Source: DASUFP01 sp036274495 (GTDB lineage: Bacteria; Bacteroidota; Bacteroidia; AKYH767-A; OLB10). Taken from it: DNA of 10,329 nt. A program made the translations under genes and the position numbers. Shown piece after piece: positions 1 through 5,410 of this stretch. The notes beneath the pieces are model-generated. The model had not been told where the DNA came from. It worked only from the letters and a program-made list of their open reading frames with translations, and searched no databases. Position 1 is the first letter of the stretch. The number at the start of each line of letters is the position of its first letter. The stretch covers positions 1 to 10,329 of the forward strand of contig DASUFP010000119.1 of assembly GCA_036274495.1 (NCBI GenBank), written 5' to 3'.

Positions 1-236
1 AAAACATAGAAGTTATTGAACTCATACCTCCGGCTTTGAACACCGATTTGGGTGGTAAGGGCATTCACGATTTCGCACCGCCGGTATCCGGTTTTGCCGA
101 TGCCGTCTTCGAACAGCTGAAAGCGGGAAAGCAGGAAATCACCTATGGATTCAGTGAAACGGCCTCCAAAGGCGGACCCGAAGAACTGCACAAGGCCTTT
201 CAGCAAATGAACCAGCCGCAAACCGTAAAAAACTGA
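1..236 (+). CDS. 3' end of short-chain dehydrogenase/reductase (DltE-like), partial
   Basis: This is the C-terminal ~77 residues of a gene that begins before the window; reading starts at base 3 and the stop is TGA at 234-236. The visible protein reads NIEVIELIPPALNTDLGG, followed by a stretch around HDFAPPVSGFADAVFEQL and ending NQPQTVKN. The 'ELIPPALNTDLGG' segment followed by a 'FADAVFEQLKAGKQEITYGFSE' helix/strand is what I know from the C-terminal substrate-side region of DltE-like NAD(P)-dependent short-chain oxidoreductases. The catalytic Tyr-x-x-x-Lys and the Rossmann glycine motif lie outside the window, so activity cannot be judged. The substrate is unknown. The next gene starts 35 nt downstream with no obvious terminator between, so read-through is possible. 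Confidence 0.75.
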   Translation, partial: NIEVIELIPPALNTDLGGKGIHDFAPPVSGFADAVFEQLKAGKQEITYGFSETASKGGPEELHKAFQQMNQPQTVKN

Positions 237-271
237 TTCCGGTGAATCAATGAAATAAGAAAACCCGGGTA

Positions 272-1291
272 ATGCCTCATTTAAAATATACCAACATGTT
301 ACGTAACACCTTAGTTGCACTGCTCCTGTATACAGGCCTGGCATCTGCACAATCAACAGTGTACCACCCCTTCCCCGACAGCAATGTGGTGTGGCGGCAG
401 GATTGCGGCGGCCTCGGCTTTTTTTGCAATTGCAGCTGTTCAAACGGCGTATGCGTTAATAAAGAAGACCGGCAATACTACTATGGCAACGATACGGTTA
501 TAGGGTCGTTTACCTACCACAAACTGATAGTCGATAATTTTAATGTTGATTACTGGCAGGGTCCCATTATGTGTTCGCCCGGATGTGTGCCGTCGGATCA
601 TTACTATTCGTACACTGCCAATTATGCCGGTGCCATTCGCAACGACAGCGCGCAAAAGAAGGTCTATTATTACGAACAGGGATCTGCCGGTGAGGTGGTG
701 CTCTATGATTTCAACCTGAACCTCGGCGACACCCTGCCCATCACCTATACCAATGTGGTTGCACTCAACAGGGTCAACAAAATCGACTCGGTACTTGTGG
801 GTACGGTTTATCACCGGCGCTTCTGGCTGAATGATATAAGCATGCCGCCTCCCGGTCCGCAGGATAGTGGTTTCGTAGCGCTTATTGAGGGCATCGGCAG
901 TACCTACGGATTGCTGACACCGCTGTTAATACCGTTTGAATTTGAATGTCACCTGGCCTGTGTTACCGTCGACTCGACTACCGTTTATCCCGATGCATCA
1001 ACATCGTGCAGTTTTATAACCACAGGTATCGCCTCCGCACCGCCCGAAATACAGTTGAGCATATATCCCAACCCCGTTACTTCCGAGTCTGCCGTCGAAT
1101 GGCCGCTGACTAAGGGCCCGCTCTCACTGCAGCTGGTAAACAGTCTGGGACAGGTGCTCCTTACCACCGATGTAACCGGTCGTACTTCGTATACGCTTTC
1201 GCGGGAAGGGCTTCCCGGCGGTATCTACCTGTTGCAGCTGCGCGGTCCTTCGGCCGGATCAGCTGTGCAACGCATCTGCATCGGTCAATGA
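272..1291 (+). CDS. Secreted cysteine-rich protein with T9SS type A sorting domain
   Basis: A 339-residue secreted protein of unknown function. A signal peptide is clear: hydrophobic LVALLLYTGLASAQ, with likely cleavage just before or after Gln27. An in-frame ATG at 296 would give a more canonical short signal peptide (MLRNTLVALLLYTG) and has an A+T-rich leader, so it is a serious alternative start. Residues 45-61 contain five cysteines (C45, C52, C54, C56, C61); C101/C105 and C226/C230/C247 add pairs, suggesting disulfides or metal binding. The middle (YYYEQGSAGEVVLYDFNLNL; IEGIGSTYGLL) resembles a widespread family of uncharacterised Bacteroidetes secreted proteins. Residues ~261-339 form the T9SS type A C-terminal domain: LSIYPNPV, then LVNSLGQVL, then LPGGIYLLQL. 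By family knowledge this domain directs export across the outer membrane by the Por machinery and is then removed. The stop overlaps the next start by 4 nt (ATGA), so the two genes are probably translated together. Confidence 0.85.
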   Translation: MPHLKYTNMLRNTLVALLLYTGLASAQSTVYHPFPDSNVVWRQDCGGLGFFCNCSCSNGVCVNKEDRQYYYGNDTVIGSFTYHKLIVDNFNVDYWQGPIMCSPGCVPSDHYYSYTANYAGAIRNDSAQKKVYYYEQGSAGEVVLYDFNLNLGDTLPITYTNVVALNRVNKIDSVLVGTVYHRRFWLNDISMPPPGPQDSGFVALIEGIGSTYGLLTPLLIPFEFECHLACVTVDSTTVYPDASTSCSFITTGIASAPPEIQLSIYPNPVTSESAVEWPLTKGPLSLQLVNSLGQVLLTTDVTGRTSYTLSREGLPGGIYLLQLRGPSAGSAVQRICIGQ

Positions 1292-1854
1292 GGCAAAGAT
1301 ACCTTCACACCATCGTCGCGGGTATTATCGCGGTGGTGATTACCGGAATCGTCTGCACTGCTTTCACACCTCCCTCCGGAGATGTAACAACCACTGTTAA
1401 AATAGAAATACCCCATTACAAAAAGGTGAGCTACGGCGCCTTCTATAAAAGCCTTACGCTGGCCGGCAAGGAGGCGGAATACATCGATGGTTTCGATTAC
1501 GAATGGGGCTACAACTACCGCCTTACGGTTGAAAAAACGGTATTGTCGCAGCCCATGGCCGATGGTCCTTCGGTAGTATATAAACTCATAAAAGTCGATT
1601 CGAAAGTAAAGGTGGCCGACACTACCACGTTCACATTACTGCTCGAGCCCGATGTGTACCTGGGTCCCGGAGAAAATAAACCGGCACTGGAGCGCACCTC
1701 CGATTCAACCTATCTTTATTTTAACGAAGTAACCATTGCCTGCGGCGCACATTGTAACGACATCGAAGACCGTGTCTTGCAAAATAATAAACCGGTACGA
1801 GGGGTATTTACACACGGCAGTGGCAGTACTATTCTCTTTAAAGGTTTTGAATAA
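1288..1854 (+). CDS. DUF4377-type envelope protein
   Basis: A 188-residue protein with an N-terminal hydrophobic segment (about residues 8-26, IVAGIIAVVITGIVCTAF) that is either a signal peptide or a membrane anchor. Cys23 follows G-I-V, which is a poor lipobox, so lipidation is doubtful. Residues ~62-108 (IDGFDYEWGYNYRLTVEK, then a Pro/Asp-containing turn, then VVYKLIKVDSKVKV) match what I know of the DUF4377 domain (pattern 'I-x-G-F-x-Y-E-x-G-Y-x-Y-x-L-x-V ... Y-x-L-x-x-V-x-S-K'). The C-terminal half (~110-188) is beta-rich with C152/C156 (ACGAHC), possibly a disulfide pair, and no domain I recognise. DUF4377 has no established activity; it occurs in bacterial envelope proteins. The start overlaps the preceding T9SS gene by ATGA, so the pair looks like one transcript, and the stop codon sits inside a 9-bp stem-loop. 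Confidence 0.75.
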   Translation: MRQRYLHTIVAGIIAVVITGIVCTAFTPPSGDVTTTVKIEIPHYKKVSYGAFYKSLTLAGKEAEYIDGFDYEWGYNYRLTVEKTVLSQPMADGPSVVYKLIKVDSKVKVADTTTFTLLLEPDVYLGPGENKPALERTSDSTYLYFNEVTIACGAHCNDIEDRVLQNNKPVRGVFTHGSGSTILFKGFE

Positions 1855-1878
1855 CCGGTAATGTGGTTGCCGGTTATT
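1850..1878 (+). repeat. Inverted repeat overlapping the stop codon
   Basis: AATAACCGG (1850-1858) and CCGGTTATT (1870-1878) form a perfect 9-bp stem with an 11-nt loop, and the stem contains the TAA stop of the DUF4377 gene. No T-run follows directly, so it is not a classic intrinsic terminator. It could protect the mRNA 3' end or act with the better terminator 36 nt downstream. Confidence 0.6.
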
Positions 1879-1913
1879 GCAACAATTGTATTTATCACCT
1901 TAGAACAGTCAGA

Positions 1914-1938
1914 GCTCCTTCGCCCGGAGCAACTTTTT
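1914..1938 (+). terminator. Intrinsic terminator of the T9SS/DUF4377 pair
   Basis: GCTCC (1914-1918), a 7-nt loop, GGAGC (1926-1930), then AA and CTTTTT. The stem is short but G+C-rich and is followed by a T-run on the + strand, about 60 nt after the upstream stop and before the next promoter. Confidence 0.6.
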
Positions 1939-2086
1939 CTGTAAAAGCTGTGAACTGTTTTGTTGATTTTTGAAACTAAAAAAATGTCATCCATATAAAC
2001 CATTACTCCCCGAAAGCACCCCACCACCTGAAATCAAAAGTTGGTTTCGTGTAACAAAAGTCATATTCCGGGCAACGCGCCGCTAT

Positions 2087-2094
2087 TACTTTTG
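2087..2094 (+). promoter_or_regulatory. Bacteroidetes -7 box for the persulfide dioxygenase gene
   Basis: TACTTTTG is an exact match to the Bacteroidetes TAnnTTTG -7 element. It predicts a transcription start near 2100 and a leader of about 20 nt before the ATG at 2120. No good TTTG -33 box is seen at the usual spacing (the nearest weak candidate is TTCC at 2066-2069). The position excludes the longer reading frame that would start at 1970, because that start would lie upstream of the promoter. Confidence 0.55.
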
Positions 2095-2119
2095 TATCAT
2101 TAAACAACAACCTAACCTT

Positions 2120-3544
2120 ATGAAAATAGAACAAATTTATACCGGATGCCTGGCTCAGGGAGCCTATTTTATTGAAAGTGAAGGCGAAGCCGCCGTTATC
2201 GACCCTTTGCGGGAAGTACAGCCCTACCTGGATCGTGCCGCACGCGACGGGGTGAAAATAAAGTATGTCTTTGAGACCCATTTTCACGCCGACTTTGTTT
2301 CGGGTCATGTGGACCTGGCAAAGAAAACGGGAGCGCAAATTGTATACGGTCCCACCACCATGCAAACAGGATTTAATGCGCATATAGCCTCCGATGGTGA
2401 GGAATTCCGGATCGGCAACATAACCGTAAAGCTTATCCACACCCCGGGCCACACCATGGAGAGCAGTTGTTACCTGCTTACCGACGAAAAGGGTAAAGAA
2501 AAAGCGCTGTTTACCGGCGACACCCTCTTTATTGGAGATGTAGGACGTCCCGACCTGGCACAGCATGTTATTGCCGATCTCACGCAGGAGAAACTGGCCG
2601 GACACCTCTACGATTCGCTGCAAAATAAAATCATGCCCTTGTCCGACGACCTCATCATCTATCCCGCCCACGGTGCCGGCTCGGCGTGCGGAAAAAACAT
2701 GAGCAGTGAAACAACCGACACCCTCGGCCATCAGAAAAAAACAAACTACGCCTTGCGTCCCGGGCTTACCAAAGCCGCCTTTATCGGCGAAGTGTTGGAA
2801 GGGCTGACGATGCCCCCCGCCTATTTCCCGAAAAATGTAATCATGAACATTAAGGGATACGAATCCATCGACACCGTAATGGAGCGTGGCAGTAAGGCGC
2901 TGAGTCCTGCCGCCTTTGAAGCCGCCGCCAACGAAACCGGCGCGCTCATTCTCGATACGCGTCACGAAAAAGAATTTGGCCCCGCGCACATACCTAACTC
3001 CATTAACATTGGTCTCAACGGCAGTTTTGCCGTGTGGGCCGGCACGCTTATCCCCGACATCAAACAGGAGATACTGCTGGTGACCGACACCGGGCGCGAG
3101 CTGGAGGCCGTAACACGACTGGCACGGGTGGGATACGATGGTACTATCGGCTACCTCGACGGCGGCATAACGGCATGGGTGCAGGCCGGTTTTGCCACCG
3201 ACGCCATTCCTGATATATCGGTAGCCGAATTCGCTGCCGCAGAAGCAGCCGATCCCGCCATCAACATACTGGACGTGCGCAAAAAGAGCGAATACGATAC
3301 CGAGCATATTGTAAATGCCATAAACGCACCACTCGATTATATCAACGAGAGCATGCTGCTGGTCGACAAGTCAAAGACCTACTACGTACATTGCACCAGC
3401 GGCTACCGCTCCATGACCTTTGTAAGCATACTTAAGGCACGCGGTTACAGCAACCTGATAAATGTAAGCGGGGGCATAAAAGCCATTAAAAACAGCGGCA
3501 GGTTTACCGTTACCGACTACGTACAGCCCACCACCCTGCTCTGA
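2120..3544 (+). CDS. Persulfide dioxygenase-rhodanese fusion (CstB-like MBL-fold protein)
   Basis: A 474-residue cytoplasmic protein predicted to oxidise persulfide sulfur (e.g. glutathione or low-molecular-weight persulfides) to sulfite and/or move it as thiosulfate. Residues 1-230 are an MBL-fold domain: THFHADF (53-59), HTPGHT (107-112), FTGDTLFIGD (131-140) with Asp134, and YPAHGAGSACG (181-191). The last His of the HxHxDH motif is Phe59; that His is the second-metal ligand in binuclear MBL enzymes, so its loss fits a mononuclear-iron dioxygenase. Residues ~272-360 are a rhodanese fold whose active-site loop reads LVTDTGRELEA, with no Cys, so it is a pseudo-rhodanese. Residues ~378-460 are a second rhodanese with active loop HCTSGYRS, nucleophile Cys425. 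MBL, dead rhodanese, live rhodanese is the layout of staphylococcal CstB. Start at 2120 chosen because the family begins at MKIEQIYTGCLAQ and a -7 box lies just upstream. Monocistronic, with a terminator 22 nt after the stop. Confidence 0.88.
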   Translation: MKIEQIYTGCLAQGAYFIESEGEAAVIDPLREVQPYLDRAARDGVKIKYVFETHFHADFVSGHVDLAKKTGAQIVYGPTTMQTGFNAHIASDGEEFRIGNITVKLIHTPGHTMESSCYLLTDEKGKEKALFTGDTLFIGDVGRPDLAQHVIADLTQEKLAGHLYDSLQNKIMPLSDDLIIYPAHGAGSACGKNMSSETTDTLGHQKKTNYALRPGLTKAAFIGEVLEGLTMPPAYFPKNVIMNIKGYESIDTVMERGSKALSPAAFEAAANETGALILDTRHEKEFGPAHIPNSINIGLNGSFAVWAGTLIPDIKQEILLVTDTGRELEAVTRLARVGYDGTIGYLDGGITAWVQAGFATDAIPDISVAEFAAAEAADPAINILDVRKKSEYDTEHIVNAINAPLDYINESMLLVDKSKTYYVHCTSGYRSMTFVSILKARGYSNLINVSGGIKAIKNSGRFTVTDYVQPTTLL

Positions 3545-3565
3545 CAGCCACCTACCATACCCCAT

Positions 3566-3591
3566 AGCCCGGTCCTCACCCGGGCTTTTTT
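3566..3591 (+). terminator. Intrinsic terminator after the persulfide dioxygenase gene
   Basis: AGCCCGG (3566-3572), loop TCCTCAC, CCGGGCT (3580-3586), continuing into a run of T. The 7-bp G+C-rich stem plus T-run is a classic + strand terminator. The same stem, with a different loop sequence, recurs at 8272-8292 on the far side of the A+T-rich island. Confidence 0.85.
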
Positions 3592-3698
3592 ATGTTTACC
3601 GCATTTTCAGCTGAATTACCGGTATTTATAATCTGCCATCAGATGTATTGCCCTGTTTTATAATCCAATACATCACCCAACAGCATCCCGGTTGTTCC

Positions 3699-3783
3699 GT
3701 TAACCACATCTAACAACCACTCACCAATCAACTTATTTTTTTAAAACCCTACGGGTTTTCCTGTAGTGGTTTTGGTGGTTAAC
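3699..3783 (+). repeat. Nested three-part inverted repeat
   Basis: Outer arms GTTAACCAC (3699-3707) / GTGGTTAAC (3775-3783), middle arms AACCACT (3715-3721) / AGTGGTT (3765-3771), and inner hairpin AAAACCC-TAC-GGGTTTT (3743-3759). All three stems are perfect and mutually compatible. It may be an old element end, a degenerate attC-like site (ATCTAAC sits at 3708-3714 and GTTATGT at 3787-3793), or a structured transcript; the sequence does not decide. Confidence 0.55.
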
Positions 3784-3983
3784 GATGTTATGTCGAACTT
3801 TCCAAATCAAATAAAACTCATTCGAGGGGCCGGCTGTAAGGGATCGGATCCTTAATAAATAAAATTTAGCAGAATATAACACTAAATAAAGTAGCGGTTA
3901 TAAGCAAGTTAGGTGCAAGCGTAGGACGACCGACAGAGAAGACATAAACTGACATAAACGGAGGACGAAAATGCCAACGCTTC

Positions 3984-4048
3984 GCAAAATTAAAAGAGGT
4001 GTTTTGCCTACGCACTTAACGACACAGAAACACCACATTTAATTTTGC
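3984..4048 (+). repeat. 21-nt-armed hairpin with pseudoknot-capable loop
   Basis: The arms at 3984-4004 (beginning GCAAAATTAAA) and 4028-4048 (ending TTTAATTTTGC) pair at 19 of 21 positions around a 23-nt loop. In the loop, CCTACGCACTTAAC (4007-4020) is complementary along its full 14 nt, with one G-T pair, to the upstream segment 3908-3925 (GTTAGGTGC, a four-base bulge AAGC, GTAGG). The loop could therefore pair with the first bases of the cassette and form a pseudoknot. It lies about 80 nt upstream of the operon promoter, so it may be a DNA structure or a separate small RNA rather than part of the mRNA leader. Confidence 0.6.
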
Positions 4049-4115
4049 CCAACAGCACCTAAGCCCACCCACCACCCGACAATTGCACGGTTGACAAAAA
4101 TGTTAATAATTATAA

Positions 4116-4131
4116 GTGACAAAATTTGCAC
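4116..4131 (+). promoter_or_regulatory. Upstream palindromic operator candidate
   Basis: GTGACAAAATTTGCAC is an imperfect palindrome (GTG-a-CAAA / TTTG-CAC) that covers the -33 TTTG box. It shares the GACAA half-site feel with the palindrome at 4156-4168, about 38 bp away centre to centre. Two operators, one over each promoter box, is the usual layout for autoregulating controller proteins of restriction-modification systems. Confidence 0.4.
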
Positions 4132-4155
4132 TTTAAACTTTTACAAGTAATTTTG
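4125..4155 (+). promoter_or_regulatory. Promoter of the restriction-modification operon
   Basis: TTTG (4125-4128) and TAATTTTG (4148-4155) are separated by 19 bp and match the Bacteroidetes -33/-7 consensus TTTG-N19-21-TAnnTTTG exactly. Transcription should start around 4161-4163, giving a very short leader of about 15 nt before the ATG pair at 4176/4179. No Shine-Dalgarno sequence is evident. Confidence 0.65.
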
Positions 4156-4168
4156 GACAATAATTGTC
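4156..4168 (+). promoter_or_regulatory. Perfect palindromic operator at the transcription start
   Basis: GACAAT-A-ATTGTC is a perfect 6-bp inverted repeat around a single base. It abuts the -7 box and covers the predicted transcription start, just upstream of the HTH gene. This is where an autorepressing XRE protein would be expected to bind. Confidence 0.55.
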
Positions 4169-4175
4169 AAAGCAA

Positions 4176-4496
4176 ATGATGTCCAAGAAAAACAATACTT
4201 CTTTCGGTGAATACATACGCCAATTAAGAGAAGACCGTAATTTACCATTACGGAAAATCGCTGCTGACCTTGACATTGACACTTCAACACTCAGTAAGAT
4301 TGAAAAAAACGAACGAAACGCAAACGACCAAATCATTGAAAAGCTATCAGAAATTTTTGCAATTGATAAAGCAGATTTAAAAGTTCGTTATCTAAGCGAC
4401 AAAATCACATATCAACTGCTTGACGAAGAAGATGGAATTGAAATTCTTAAAGTGGCAGAACAAAAAATTAAATATCACAAGCAACAACAGGCATAA
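4176..4496 (+). CDS. XRE-family HTH regulator, putative R-M controller protein
   Basis: A 106-residue DNA-binding protein from the ATG at 4176 (a tandem ATG at 4179 gives 105). An upstream TTG at 4164 is also in frame but falls inside the operator and at the transcription start, so it is rejected. The HTH_3/XRE domain covers about residues 6-60: FGEYIRQLREDRNLPLRKIA, then LDIDTSTLSKIEKNERNAND with the recognition helix TSTLSKIEK, then a helix IEKLSEIFAIDKADLKV. A ~45-residue tail (residues 62-106) is charged and probably helical. It is somewhat longer than typical ~80-residue C proteins, but its place as first gene of the operon and the palindromes on its own promoter fit a controller role: autorepression with delayed nuclease expression. 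The stop codon overlaps the nuclease start as TAATG, so translation is coupled. A plain repressor without activator role is equally possible. Confidence 0.8.
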   Translation: MMSKKNNTSFGEYIRQLREDRNLPLRKIAADLDIDTSTLSKIEKNERNANDQIIEKLSEIFAIDKADLKVRYLSDKITYQLLDEEDGIEILKVAEQKIKYHKQQQA

Positions 4497-5410
4497 TGAA
4501 CATAGACAAAACATTAAAGAACAACAAAGCAGGATTGCTTGCTTACTTTAGAGATAGAGCCAGTGAAGCATTCAATGTAATTAAAGAAAAGTATGCCGAA
4601 AATCAGTCAGAGAAAAGAGCCGATGCAATAAACAAAAGTTTAAACAAGACCAAGCATCAACTAATAACAACCTTACTTCAACAGGCAGAGAAGGAAAATT
4701 GGACTAATCAAGAAAAGCTTGAAAGCTTTTTAATGATTACCTATTGCCACATTGTTGTTATGATTGAAAGTAGAAATTCCGTAAGACTTTATGAGTATAT
4801 GGATTTTTCACGAAGAGTGGGCGAACTATGGGACCCGTTTTGCCAACTTTGTTTTGACTTTCCGTTGAATGATTTATCGCTATTTATCCCTCCTCTATTT
4901 TCGGATGCTAAGAAGAAACTTTCAGATGAAATCATTGATTACATTGATGCTTTAACAATTACCAATGAACAAAAGGAAGAATTAAAGAAATACTATGACA
5001 AAGTTTGGAGTTTAGTTACATCTGGTGAAATACAATTAGAACTTGACCTTCATTTTACTCAAAATGGAAGTATGTATGTTGTTGATTTCAAAAGCGGATT
5101 TGGTTCAAATGAAAAGGGCAATCTAAATAGACTTCTTCTTGTCGCAACCGTTTACAAATACCTTGACGAGAATTATAAATGTATGCTGTTTGTTCGTGCT
5201 GAAGAAAACAACAGCTACTTTAATACTTTAAAAAATTCAAGCGTATGGGAAGCCTATTGTGGAATTGAAGCATACGATAAAATCAGAGAATATTCTGGTT
5301 ACAACTTAAAAAGTTGGATTGACACAAATATGGATTGGGCAAATGATTTCAAACCTGAAACCATTACCCATTTTCAAGAACAAAATCTTTTACAATATCT
5401 CTTGTGGTAA
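4496..5410 (+). CDS. Putative type II restriction endonuclease, PD-(D/E)XK type
   Basis: A 304-residue protein encoded between an HTH regulator and an adenine methyltransferase. I do not recognise its family from sequence. A candidate PD-(D/E)XK catalytic core is visible: an acidic beta strand IQLELDLHF (residues 179-187; E182 or D184), a turn TQNGSM, then the beta strand YVVDFKSGFG (194-203) with D197-x-K199, followed by a helix LNRLLLVATVYKYL and a strand YKCMLFVR. That strand/strand/helix order is standard for this nuclease superfamily. The N-terminal ~170 residues are mainly helical and presumably hold dimer or DNA-recognition elements. Three lines support the assignment: this core, the operon context, and a length typical of type II enzymes (R.PstI-like enzymes are of similar size). 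Recognition sequence unknown. The start overlaps the upstream stop by 1 nt (TAATG), and the stop overlaps the methyltransferase start in the same way. Confidence 0.72.
   Translation: MNIDKTLKNNKAGLLAYFRDRASEAFNVIKEKYAENQSEKRADAINKSLNKTKHQLITTLLQQAEKENWTNQEKLESFLMITYCHIVVMIESRNSVRLYEYMDFSRRVGELWDPFCQLCFDFPLNDLSLFIPPLFSDAKKKLSDEIIDYIDALTITNEQKEELKKYYDKVWSLVTSGEIQLELDLHFTQNGSMYVVDFKSGFGSNEKGNLNRLLLVATVYKYLDENYKCMLFVRAEENNSYFNTLKNSSVWEAYCGIEAYDKIREYSGYNLKSWIDTNMDWANDFKPETITHFQEQNLLQYLLW

Larger units (their letters stand above)
3592..4115 (+). other. Gene-free structured region at the left side of the island
   Basis: No credible coding sequence was found in about 520 bases. Base composition shifts here from the left chromosomal flank to the A+T-rich island. 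It holds, in order: a nested inverted repeat (3699-3783); a small palindrome around GGATCGGATCC (3841-3851); a 6-bp hairpin TATAAC/GTTATA (3875-3902); a GTTAGGT at 3908-3914 that I take as the last piece of a recombination site; a leader ending AGGACGACCG (3923-3932) that recurs before the glycosylase gene; and a 21-nt-armed hairpin (3984-4048). The 10-mer CAGCACCTAA at 4053-4062 recurs at 7051-7060, at the edge of the first attC-like site, so remnants of older cassettes are likely. Confidence 0.5.

Noticed and set aside
1970..2119. N-terminal extension of the persulfide dioxygenase frame
   Set aside because: The in-frame region 1970-2119 lies upstream of the TACTTTTG -7 box at 2087-2094, and the encoded residues do not resemble the family, which starts at MKIEQIYTG.
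2003..3307. Long minus-strand frame of 434 codons
   Set aside because: It is antisense to the persulfide dioxygenase-rhodanese gene, whose domains and catalytic motifs are clear. The minus-strand translation shows no recognisable domain and is a codon-bias shadow.
4091..4115. Sigma-70-like TTGACA ... TATAAG promoter
   Set aside because: The spacing is only 14 bp and the phylum uses TTTG/TAnnTTTG; an exact match to that consensus lies slightly downstream.
4164..4175. TTG start for the HTH gene
   Set aside because: It falls inside the GACAATAATTGTC palindrome and at or before the expected transcription start; ATG codons follow at 4176 and 4179.
3592..4175. CRISPR array, tRNA or retron-type RNA in the gene-free region
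   Set aside because: No regularly spaced direct repeats, no tRNA cloverleaf or T-loop GTTCRA with CCA end, and no reverse transcriptase gene anywhere in the window.
5404..5409. GTG start for the methyltransferase
   Set aside because: The ATG at 5410 repeats the TAATG junction of the preceding pair and needs no extra residues.
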